A stretch of 64,000 nucleotides of DNA, from assembly GCA_963796225.1 (NCBI GenBank), contig CAWCLK010000054.1, forward strand, positions 69,960-133,959, in the 5' to 3' direction. The stretch comes from CAWCLK01 sp963796225 (GTDB lineage Bacteria > Actinomycetota > Nitriliruptoria > Nitriliruptorales > Nitriliruptoraceae). Each line of letters opens with the position of its first letter. Within the stretch, counting starts at the first letter, position 1. The notes under the pieces are model-generated. The model ran no database searches. It had not been told where the DNA came from and saw only the letters and a list, made by a program, of their open reading frames with translations. The translations under genes were made by a program, and so were the position numbers. This document shows, in pieces, positions 26,654 through 34,241 of this stretch.

Positions 26654-29251
26654 TCACCCACCCCGCAGGGCGTTCGCAACCACGCGAGCGACGTCGGTGA
26701 TCGCCTCGCCGGGCACGAGCCCGTCGTCGCTGCCGCCGTAGGTCCCGCCCACGGCCCACAGCTCGCCGTCCACTTCGAAGACGACGGTCTTGCCTGCCAG
26801 GGACGGGACCGAGAGAAGCACCGCCCCGTCCCCGAGGCCCCCGACGGCCTCCATCGAGCGCGCCTGTCCGACGTAGAAGCGGTCACGCCAGGCAGCGAGG
26901 GACGGCACCTCGTCAGGGGCAAGCACGATCCCGAAGGACGCGGCCTGCTGGAACAGGTACTGGCACTCGGGGCCGCCCCACACGCTGCGGCGGACGTCGG
27001 CGGCCGAATTGAAGGTGTCCCGCGACCCGAACACGGCGATCATCTCGCCGGCGACGTCGGCGAACCGGGCGCAGAGCCCCTCCCGCTCGAGCTCGAGGTG
27101 CAGCGGATCGAGCGTCCTCGTCGCGATCGGCGTGCCGGACCGGAGCAGCTCGGCCTCGACGACCACGTCCTGCTCAGGCGCAGGGAAGTCATGGAGCACG
27201 ACGCTGCGGTCCAGGCGACGGCGCCCCGGGGGCACCCCGGCGAGGTCGTCCACGGGCACGTCCAGGACCCGGTCGCGCACGCGTACCCGCAGGGACAGGA
27301 GCTCCACGTCCTTCGGGTCGTACCCCTGTACGTCCACCACGAGTGGGTAGACCTCGGGGACGCCGTCCCGTTCCGTGCCGTCCAGCCGTACGACGTCACC
27401 GGACGCCAGCGGGGTGAGGCGGTCGGTGCCCAGGATGGTGACCTCGGGCCGACCGAGCCGCACCGTGGCCGTGTCGAGCCGCGGGGGCAGTCCGTGCGCC
27501 CGCAGGCCGGTGCGACTGGTGGATTCCACGACCACCTCGAAGGGGTAGAACGAGGGGTCGGTGGGCGTTCGCAGGCGCCGATCCCGTGGCCCGTTGGTCT
27601 CCCGGCCGAGCCCGTCGTCCCACCGACCTCGCCCGGGGTCCCAGTCCAGCGTGGGATGCTCGGCGTTCTCGATGGTGGCCGCGACCTCCACGACCTCGCC
27701 CGGATCGTGGACCACGATGATGTCCGGGACCACGTCGATCACGATGGGGCGAGTGCGGATCGGCTTGTCGAAGAAGATGGTGCGTCCCCCGAAGGTGGCC
27801 GCGACCGGGGCGATGCGCAGGACGTCGGGCCCCACCTCGAGGGGCACGACCGACCGCACGGACGGGTCGACGGCGAAGCGACGGTCGAGCACCTGCGCCG
27901 TGCTGTACGGCAGGTCGGTGACGTCCACCGTCCAGGTGTCGGCACAGAAACGGAACACCCGCTGGCGCTGGCGCTGCAGCCACGCCTGGAGCTCGTTGTT
28001 CACCGTGCTCGCCACCTGACCCTCGACGAACCCCGCGAGGTCGTTGACCATCCCGGGCGGGAGGGGCCGCTGTGCGGTTCCGGCGCGGCTTGCGACGAAG
28101 TTCATGATCAGGCCGGCCAACGTCGCGTCCGCGCTCCACCCGGTGGACGCCGCCGTGGCCTTCACGTCGAACCAGGACCCCGCCCCGGAGAAGTCCTCCG
28201 GGAACTCGAGCGGGCCGACCTTGGCCGTGATGTGCGTGAACTGGGTCGGGTACAGCCCGACGAGTCCCTCGTTCAGGCCCTGCCAGACCGCCAGCGACGT
28301 ACCCACGATCTCCACGGCCTTCTCCATGCCCGGGACGAACCCGAGCCCCGCGAGCAACGTGTTCAGCGCGTCGAGCGTCCGTGCGGCGGGGCGCGTGGGG
28401 TCCAGCGTGGTCTCGCTCTTTGCGGACAGGATCATCGCCTCGGACAGCTGGGCCGCCGTCTTGATCGTCGGGCCGAGGCGCCAGCACCCGGTGTCCTGCG
28501 GCGCGTCCGCCAGCGCCCCGACGAACGCCTGTGCCGCCGCGCCCGCTGTCCCGGGGACCGGCGGCAGGTCGGCGATCCCGTCGTCGAAGAGGCTCTGCAG
28601 GTCGATGGCCGCGACGAGACGATCGAGCAGGTCCTGCGTCTCGGCGTCCAGCGCGTCCGCGCTGGGGGTCCTGTCGAACCAGGTCTGCGCGATCTTCACC
28701 GGCAGCGCACCGGGTGGGACGCCGTCGAACGCGGTCGCGCGGAGCTCATCCGGCTCGAAGCCGACGGCTGCCGCACGCTCCGCCACTGCCGCGGACATGG
28801 CCTGCCGAACCTGCACATGGGCCCCAGGGGCGGCTGGCAGCCCGTCGACCGTCAGCTCGAGCGCGGGTCCGCCGCGGGTCCCGTCGGTGAGCCGCAGGGA
28901 CAGCACACCACCGGCGACCGGATCGTCCGGGTGCACGGGAGCCAGGACGTACGGCCCCGAGGGATCCATGCGGATCGGCTGGACGGCGTGGTCCAGCCCG
29001 TCGACGGTGACAGCCATCCCCGACACGGCGGGATCCAGACCCACGAGGTGGATCCGCTCGAAGGGGGCAGCCGACCGGACCGCCAGCCGGACGTCGTCGA
29101 GGGGTACGGCGGCCGCAGGCGCGGCCTCCTGCACCGGCTCGTCGTCGCCTGAGCTCGTGCAGCCCGCGACGGCCACGCCGACCACCACGAGGGCGGCAAG
29201 CATTCGACGCGGCAGCCGGTTGGCGAGGTGGCGGCTCGTTCCTGGACGCAT
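26654..29251 (-). CDS. Large secreted lipoprotein of unknown family
   Basis: 865 residues. Signal peptide with lipobox VAVAGC (Cys near residue 31), then an acidic/Ala linker. The mature protein appears to have a helical middle (about 140-430, including SAKSETTLD and EGLVGLYPTQFTH) and a beta-rich C-terminal half with repeated Ig-like strand patterns (VVHDPGEVVEVAATIENAEH; VYPLVVDVQGYDPKDVELLS). The end (VFEVDGELWAVGGTYGGSDD) resembles an enzyme-inhibitor or beta-propeller blade but no catalytic motif is recognised. Codon third positions and GC look slightly less extreme than neighbours. It sits between ribF and paaK in a stretch where the conserved operon has been interrupted, so it may be acquired. 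Confidence 0.7.
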   Translation of the reverse strand: MRPGTSRHLANRLPRRMLAALVVVGVAVAGCTSSGDDEPVQEAAPAAAVPLDDVRLAVRSAAPFERIHLVGLDPAVSGMAVTVDGLDHAVQPIRMDPSGPYVLAPVHPDDPVAGGVLSLRLTDGTRGGPALELTVDGLPAAPGAHVQVRQAMSAAVAERAAAVGFEPDELRATAFDGVPPGALPVKIAQTWFDRTPSADALDAETQDLLDRLVAAIDLQSLFDDGIADLPPVPGTAGAAAQAFVGALADAPQDTGCWRLGPTIKTAAQLSEAMILSAKSETTLDPTRPAARTLDALNTLLAGLGFVPGMEKAVEIVGTSLAVWQGLNEGLVGLYPTQFTHITAKVGPLEFPEDFSGAGSWFDVKATAASTGWSADATLAGLIMNFVASRAGTAQRPLPPGMVNDLAGFVEGQVASTVNNELQAWLQRQRQRVFRFCADTWTVDVTDLPYSTAQVLDRRFAVDPSVRSVVPLEVGPDVLRIAPVAATFGGRTIFFDKPIRTRPIVIDVVPDIIVVHDPGEVVEVAATIENAEHPTLDWDPGRGRWDDGLGRETNGPRDRRLRTPTDPSFYPFEVVVESTSRTGLRAHGLPPRLDTATVRLGRPEVTILGTDRLTPLASGDVVRLDGTERDGVPEVYPLVVDVQGYDPKDVELLSLRVRVRDRVLDVPVDDLAGVPPGRRRLDRSVVLHDFPAPEQDVVVEAELLRSGTPIATRTLDPLHLELEREGLCARFADVAGEMIAVFGSRDTFNSAADVRRSVWGGPECQYLFQQAASFGIVLAPDEVPSLAAWRDRFYVGQARSMEAVGGLGDGAVLLSVPSLAGKTVVFEVDGELWAVGGTYGGSDDGLVPGEAITDVARVVANALRGG

Positions 29252-29296
29252 GCTGCAGTGTCCGGCGTCGCTCTGAACGATCGCTGAACGCAGCCG

Positions 29297-30625
29297 TCAG
29301 GCCCCGTCGTCCGCCAGCGGGTCCTGGTCGTCCGTGCGCTCGTACACGCGCTTGACCTTGCCCACGGCCGTCCGCGGCAGCGTGCCCGGCGGCCGCACCG
29401 TCACCTGGGTGGACAGCCGCAGCCGCGACGCGAGCCGGTCGGCGAGCCGCCCCCGGAGGTCGTCGGTCGCGTCGGCGTCGTCGGCCACCTCGGCGTGGAC
29501 CTCGAGGGTCGGCAGGGTGCCGCGGCGGTCCACGACGATGGCATAGGAGCCGTTCAGCCGCGGTTCCTCGAGGATCGTGGCCTCGATCTCGCGCGGGAAG
29601 ACGTTGACCCCGCGGATGATCAGGGTGTCGTCGGTGCGTCCCTGGATCCGCCCGATCCTCGGATGGGTCCGGCCGCACTCGCACCGGCCGCGCTCGAGCC
29701 GGGTCACGTCGCCCGTGCGGTACCGCAGGACGGGCGAGGCCTCCTTGGTCAGGGTGGTGATCACGAGCTCGCCCTGCTCGCCGTCCGGCACGGGCGCCCC
29801 GGTCTCCGGGTCGACCACCTCGGGCAGGAAGTGGTCGTCGAAGACGTGCATGCCCCCCGGGTTCTCGGCGCACTCCATGGCGACGCCGGGCCCCATGACC
29901 TCGGACAGCCCGTAGATGTCGCGGGCGGCGACCGGGCCGCCGGTCAGCGCGCTCCAGGCCTGCTCGAGGCGGTCGCGGTAGCCGTCCGACCAGGGCTCGG
30001 CGCCGGCGACGATGTAGCGCACCCGCAGCCCGCGGGCGCGCTGGTCCCGGGCGTGCTCGGCCAGCAGCATGGCGAAGGACGGCGTGCAGGCCAGGCCCGT
30101 GGCACCGAGGTCGCCGAGCAGCGTCAGCTGCAGCGCGGTGTTGCCGCCCGAGGCCGGCACCACCGTCGCACCGAGGGCCTCCCCGCCGTAGTGCAGGCCG
30201 AGCCCGCCGGTGAACAGCCCGTACCCGTAGGCCACGTGCACGACGTCCCGTGGGCCGCCGCCGGCGGCGGCGATGGAGCGGGCCACCACCTCGGCGAACA
30301 CGTCGACGTCGTTGGCGGTGTAGGCCACGATGGTCGGCTTGCCGCTGGTGCCCGAGGAGGCGTGCACGCGGACCGTGTCGTCCAGCGGGGCCGCGAGCGC
30401 CCCGAGGGGGTAGCGGTCACGCAGGTCACGCTTGCGCGTGAACGGCAGCCGGGCGAGGTCGTCGAGGTCGCGGATGTCCTCGGGCCCGACGTCGCCGAGC
30501 CGCTCGGCCCAGAAGGCCGCCCCGCTCTCGTGCAGTCGTGCCACCAGCGAGCGCAGTCGGCGCACCTGCATGGCCTCGCGTTCGTCGAAGGACGCCGCTT
30601 CGAGGGCGGGCTGGAACATGGTCAT
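29297..30625 (-). CDS. Phenylacetate-CoA ligase-like adenylate-forming enzyme
   Basis: 442 residues, the PaaK size. AMP-binding motif SSGTSGKPT (residues about 90-98), DIYGLSEVMGPG, LRYRTGD and the C-terminal IRGVNVFPREIE match PaaK-type aryl-acid:CoA ligases. Substrate should be an aromatic or small organic acid; there are no paa ring-oxygenase genes nearby, so phenylacetate itself is not indicated. ATG 30625 has GGGAG upstream and overlaps the amidohydrolase stop by 4 nt (ATGA). It is the last gene of the chain coupled to truB. Confidence 0.83.
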   Translation of the reverse strand: MTMFQPALEAASFDEREAMQVRRLRSLVARLHESGAAFWAERLGDVGPEDIRDLDDLARLPFTRKRDLRDRYPLGALAAPLDDTVRVHASSGTSGKPTIVAYTANDVDVFAEVVARSIAAAGGGPRDVVHVAYGYGLFTGGLGLHYGGEALGATVVPASGGNTALQLTLLGDLGATGLACTPSFAMLLAEHARDQRARGLRVRYIVAGAEPWSDGYRDRLEQAWSALTGGPVAARDIYGLSEVMGPGVAMECAENPGGMHVFDDHFLPEVVDPETGAPVPDGEQGELVITTLTKEASPVLRYRTGDVTRLERGRCECGRTHPRIGRIQGRTDDTLIIRGVNVFPREIEATILEEPRLNGSYAIVVDRRGTLPTLEVHAEVADDADATDDLRGRLADRLASRLRLSTQVTVRPPGTLPRTAVGKVKRVYERTDDQDPLADDGA

Positions 30626-31695
30626 GATGGGCTCCCGTGTGTCGCGCCGTCGCCGAGTGCGACGGGCCGGCGGCCGGGGAGACGGAACAGCCGCCGGGCG
30701 TTGTCGCCGAGGACCGCACGCCCCGCGTCGGGGCCGAGCTCCCGACGCAGTCGCAGCATGATCCCGACGTAGGTCTCGCGGAACTCGACGTTGGGCGGGT
30801 CCTGCCGGTAGTGGCGCGCCCCGTCGACGCCACCGTCGGACCCGAACAGGACGCGCTCGGGCCCCACCGCCGCGACCGCCTCGAGGGCGAAGTCGGACGA
30901 GCACCACGACGTCTCGAGCCAGAGGTTGCCGAGCTCCCGGGCGTGCGCCAGGGCCCGGGCCCGTCCCTCGGGGAACCCCATGTAGGTGTGGTAGAGCACG
31001 ACCGGCACCTGCGGGAACCGTTCCGCGAGCCGTCGGATCAGGTCGGGGTCGGACTGGCCCGGGGCGCTGTGCACGGCGACGGGCACGCCCGTCTCCTGCG
31101 CGAGCTCCATGTAGGGGTCGAGGCGGTGGTCGTCGGCCGGGTAGTCGTCGTGGCTCGGGTGCAGCTTCAGCCCGACGTGGGCGGTCGCGAGGCGGTGCCG
31201 GACGGCGCGGACGCGCGGGTGGTGCGGCCGCACCCACACGAGGGGGTGGTAGCCGGGGGCGGTCCGCGCGAGCGCGTCGACGTACCGGTTGTCCTCCCAG
31301 GACACCACCGCGGTGCGCACCCCCGCCGACGCCAGGCCGGCGTGCAGGCTCGCCGCCCCGAGCCGGCCCCAGCCGTCGTGGGCGGCGTGGACGTGGCAGT
31401 CGACGGGGTCGAGGTCGATCCAGAGCCGGTAGTCGGCGTCGGCGTTGTTGTCCCAGTGGTGGCCGTCGGTCACGACGGCGTCCAGGGTCAGGTTCCCGTC
31501 GAGGCCGCCCAGCGCCGCGACTGCCAGGCCCTCCTCGACAGGCTCCAGCGGCACCTCGGTGACGGGACCGGCCCAGCCGTCGACGGCGAAGTGCAGCCGC
31601 CCGTGCTCCCACAACGGACCGCGGTAGGCGACGTACCGCTGTCCCGCGGCAGACGCGTCGCCCTCCCACCAGTCGAGTGCGAAGGGATCGCTCAC
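30622..31695 (-). CDS. Metal-dependent hydrolase with N-terminal starch-binding-like (CBM25/53) domain
   Basis: 357 residues. Residues about 10-95 end in VTDGHHWDNNADADYRLWID, with the FxDG...WDNN.g.DY pattern of CBM25/CBM53 starch-binding modules. After this comes an amidohydrolase_2 type TIM barrel: HVH at 101-103, VGLKLHPSHDDY, VAVHSAPGQSD, VLYHTYMG and the metal Asp in LFGSDGGVDG. The fusion is unusual: barrel enzymes of this class usually act on small cyclic or decarboxylating substrates. No signal peptide, so cytoplasmic. GTG 31695 has GGAG 8 nt upstream. Coupled to the PaaK-like gene, so the ligase may use its product. Confidence 0.7.
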   Translation of the reverse strand: MSDPFALDWWEGDASAAGQRYVAYRGPLWEHGRLHFAVDGWAGPVTEVPLEPVEEGLAVAALGGLDGNLTLDAVVTDGHHWDNNADADYRLWIDLDPVDCHVHAAHDGWGRLGAASLHAGLASAGVRTAVVSWEDNRYVDALARTAPGYHPLVWVRPHHPRVRAVRHRLATAHVGLKLHPSHDDYPADDHRLDPYMELAQETGVPVAVHSAPGQSDPDLIRRLAERFPQVPVVLYHTYMGFPEGRARALAHARELGNLWLETSWCSSDFALEAVAAVGPERVLFGSDGGVDGARHYRQDPPNVEFRETYVGIMLRLRRELGPDAGRAVLGDNARRLFRLPGRRPVALGDGATHGSPS

Positions 31696-31722
31696 GAGGC
31701 TGCTCCGCTCGCCACGTCCACG

Positions 31723-32391
31723 CTACATCTCGTGGACCCAGGACGACCCGCATGCGGCCGTGGGCCCGTCCGGTCCGAGGTAGTACTCGCCGCGTTCGTG
31801 CTCCGGCCACGTGCGGCCGAGGTGGTACTGCTGCAGGACCCGCGCCCCGCGCGGCCCCCAGATCCGCCCACGCCAGCGGTGGGGGGCCGGGATCTCACCC
31901 AGGATGTGGAACTTCGCCTCGTGGAAGCGGGGCTTGTCCTGGTAGTCGTAGTAGCGGACCGAGGCGAACTCGGACTCGGCGGGGAACCGGGGATCCTCCA
32001 TCGGCGTGTAGACCGGCGCCTCCCAGCTGTCGACCGACCAGTGCACGCACAGGTTGGTCAGGTAGCCGCCCTCGTCGTAGAACTCGAGCTCCCGGGACGC
32101 GATCTCCTCGGTGAACAGCTCGGTGGACCACCGCCCGCCGTGCTGGACCACCTCGAAGGCGTAGTGGAACGCGAACTCGGGGACCCACGCCCCGCCGTCC
32201 CAGATCGCGGTCGGCATGCCCAGGACCTTCTTGCGGCCGCGGGGCGAGCCCCCGACGTCCACCAGCTGGCGGCACTCGTGGATCCGGTCCCAGGGCGGCT
32301 CGGCGCCCAGCGGCGAGAACGTGTAGTGGATCAGCACCTCGTCGATGCCGTCGTCCTGGTCGGCCCAGCCCTTGGTCAGGTACCAGCTCAT
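31723..32391 (-). CDS. Unknown aromatic-rich soluble protein coupled to truB
   Basis: 222 residues, unusually rich in Trp, Tyr, His and Phe (for example EFAFHYAFEVVQHGGRWS and YYDYQDKPRFHEAKFHILGE). The beta-strand-like pattern and the WDGGAWVPEFAFHYAFEV segment recall carbohydrate-binding modules, but no family can be named. No signal peptide. ATG 32391 overlaps the truB stop (ATGA at 32388-32391) and GGGAG lies upstream, so it is translated from the rimP-truB operon. The CBM-hydrolase follows after 27 nt; a role in binding or processing a glucan-like substrate is an inference. Confidence 0.6.
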   Translation of the reverse strand: MSWYLTKGWADQDDGIDEVLIHYTFSPLGAEPPWDRIHECRQLVDVGGSPRGRKKVLGMPTAIWDGGAWVPEFAFHYAFEVVQHGGRWSTELFTEEIASRELEFYDEGGYLTNLCVHWSVDSWEAPVYTPMEDPRFPAESEFASVRYYDYQDKPRFHEAKFHILGEIPAPHRWRGRIWGPRGARVLQQYHLGRTWPEHERGEYYLGPDGPTAACGSSWVHEM

Positions 32392-33423
32392 GGTGCGTCT
32401 CCCGCGCGAGCCCCCACGATGCGGGGCACGCGGGCAGGTCGCACAGGGCCGAAGGTCCCGACGGACCCGCCGACGGACCACCGTCGACCCGTCACGTCGC
32501 CCGGTAAGAGGTCCTCGGGGCGCAGCATGACCGCTTCGGGACGCGCCCGGCCGTCCCGGTCGAGGTACACGCCGACCAGCCGCCCCGCCCCGTCGAGGAT
32601 CGCGTACGGGCCATCCTGGTCGTGGGCGGTCGTCGGTCGGCCGTGCACGAGGTCGTCGCGCACCGCGTCCTCGACCACCACCGACGGCAGCAGGCGCAGG
32701 GCGTCCGCCGGGGGCACGAGCCGGTCACGCAGCGCCCGGTCCTCGCCGAGCTCCTCGACCTGCGCCAGGGTGAGGGTGTCCTCCACGGCGAACCCGCCGG
32801 TGGCCAGGCGGCGCAGCGCCGTGAGGCTGCCCCCGACGCCGAGCCGCTGGCCCACGTCGTGCGCCAGGGTGCGCACGTAGGTGCCGGGCGAGCACGTGAC
32901 CAGGAACGACACCGTGGCGCGTGGCCCCGGCTCGAACGAATCCAGCACCAGCTCGTGGACGGTGACCCGACGGGGGTCGCGCTCCACGACCTCGCCCCGG
33001 CGGGCCCGCGCGTGCAGGCGCTCACCGTCGACCTTCACCGCCGACACCATCGGTGGGACCTGGTCGATGTCGCCGACGAACTGCTTGAGGACCGAGCAGA
33101 CGTCCTCCTCGGTGAGGTGCGACGCGTCGGCCTCGGCCACCACGGCCCCGTCGGCGTCCTGGGAGTCGGTCTCGCGACCGAGCACCATCGTCGCCGCGTA
33201 CGTCTTGCGCCCCTGCTGCATGAACTGCACGAGCCGGGTCGCGCGCCCCACCGCGCACAGCAGCACGCCGGTCGCGGCGGGGTCGAGCGTCCCGGTGTGG
33301 CCGACACGACGGATGCCGAGGGCGCGGCGCACCCGCGCGACGACGTCGTGGGACGTCATGCCCTCGGGTTTGTCGACCGCCAGCACACCGCTGACATCCG
33401 GGATCCTGCCGCCGGCGCCCCAT
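32388..33423 (-). CDS. truB: tRNA pseudouridine(55) synthase
   Basis: About 344 residues. Converts U55 of tRNA to pseudouridine. GHTGTLDPAATGVL contains the catalytic Asp; KTYAATMVLG, RTLAHDVGQ and the PUA-like end are also present. The intact frame begins abruptly at GVLAVDKPEGM with no proper start. Removing one base of CC at 33398-33399 connects it to an ATG at 33421-33423, one base after the rbfA stop and preceded by GGGGGAG, giving the normal N-terminus. I take that as the true start and the break as a sequence error. Its stop is coupled to three accessory genes. Confidence 0.9.
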
Positions 33424-33424
33424 C

Positions 33425-33850
33425 TCAGGACTCCCCCGCCCCGCTCGGTGGGTCCCCACCCCGCTCGTCCTCCACCCGAACACGCCGGATGAGGTCCTCG
33501 ACGCGCGCGGCCTGGCTGGCGACCGGGTCGGGGCGGAAGCGCAGCTCGGGGGTGTTGCGGCTCTGCACGCGGCGGGCCACCAGGCCCTGGATCCGCGCCC
33601 GCGCGGCCTCGAAGCCGGCCGCGACCTCGTCCTCCTGCGGCAGCTGGTCGCCGCCGGTGCGCGACGGGTCGCGCGAGACCAGGTCACGGTCCAGCGCCGT
33701 CCAGTACACGGTCGCGTACTTCTGGTCGTTGGTGACCTCGACGTCGGTGATGGTGACGAGGTTCAGCCGCGGGTCGGCGATGTCCTCCTCGACGATCTGC
33801 GCGACCGCCTCCTTGACGTGCTGGTCCAGCCGTCGGTTCCCCTTGGCCAT
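33425..33850 (-). CDS. rbfA: 30S ribosome-binding factor A
   Basis: 141 residues. Late maturation factor of the 16S rRNA 5' end, needed for growth in the cold. KGNRRLDQHVKEAVAQIVEEDIADPRL begins the KH-like fold (quoted in part: QIVEEDIADPRLNLVTITDV), and YATVYWTALD forms the next strand. The C-terminal tail is charged. It lies between DUF503 and truB in the standard operon order and reads intact. Confidence 0.92.
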   Translation of the reverse strand: MAKGNRRLDQHVKEAVAQIVEEDIADPRLNLVTITDVEVTNDQKYATVYWTALDRDLVSRDPSRTGGDQLPQEDEVAAGFEAARARIQGLVARRVQSRNTPELRFRPDPVASQAARVEDLIRRVRVEDERGGDPPSGAGES

Positions 33851-33854
33851 GTCG

Positions 33855-34241
33855 TCACTCCTCCTCGTCGTCGAGCGCCCAGCCGTGGTGGGCGAGCAGC
33901 CCGGCGGTCGAGTCCATGTCGTCGGCGTCCATGACGTCGACCATCGTCGCGGCGCCGGTCACCACCACGGTCGGATCGCGTTCGATGACGGCGACCACCC
34001 GGTCGAGCACCCGGTCGACGCCCGACGCCTCGCCGGCGACCACACCGACGGCGAGCGCCGCTCGCTGCCAGCTGTCCCGGAAGCCCACCTCGGCAACGCT
34101 GACCTGCAGCCGGTCCCGCAGGGTCGCCTTGGCGCGGTTGAGCACCGCACGCTTGCCCTTGAGCGAGGTGACGCCGGGCAGGTGCACGTCGACGCGCATC
34201 GCGCCGACGTGCACCCGACCCGGATCGTCGGGCGCGCTCAC
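33855..34241 (-). CDS. DUF503 family protein
   Basis: 128 residues. MRVDVHLPGVTSLKGKRAVL (split at K) and SVAEVGFRDSWQRAALAVGVV match DUF503/YlxP, a small protein found next to infB and rbfA across Gram-positives and probably tied to ribosome assembly. GTG 34241 overlaps the infB stop (GTGA), so it is coupled. The first 15 residues before MRVDV are an extension compared with typical members; a later start at that Met is possible but has no better ribosome site. Confidence 0.88.
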   Translation of the reverse strand: MSAPDDPGRVHVGAMRVDVHLPGVTSLKGKRAVLNRAKATLRDRLQVSVAEVGFRDSWQRAALAVGVVAGEASGVDRVLDRVVAVIERDPTVVVTGAATMVDVMDADDMDSTAGLLAHHGWALDDEEE

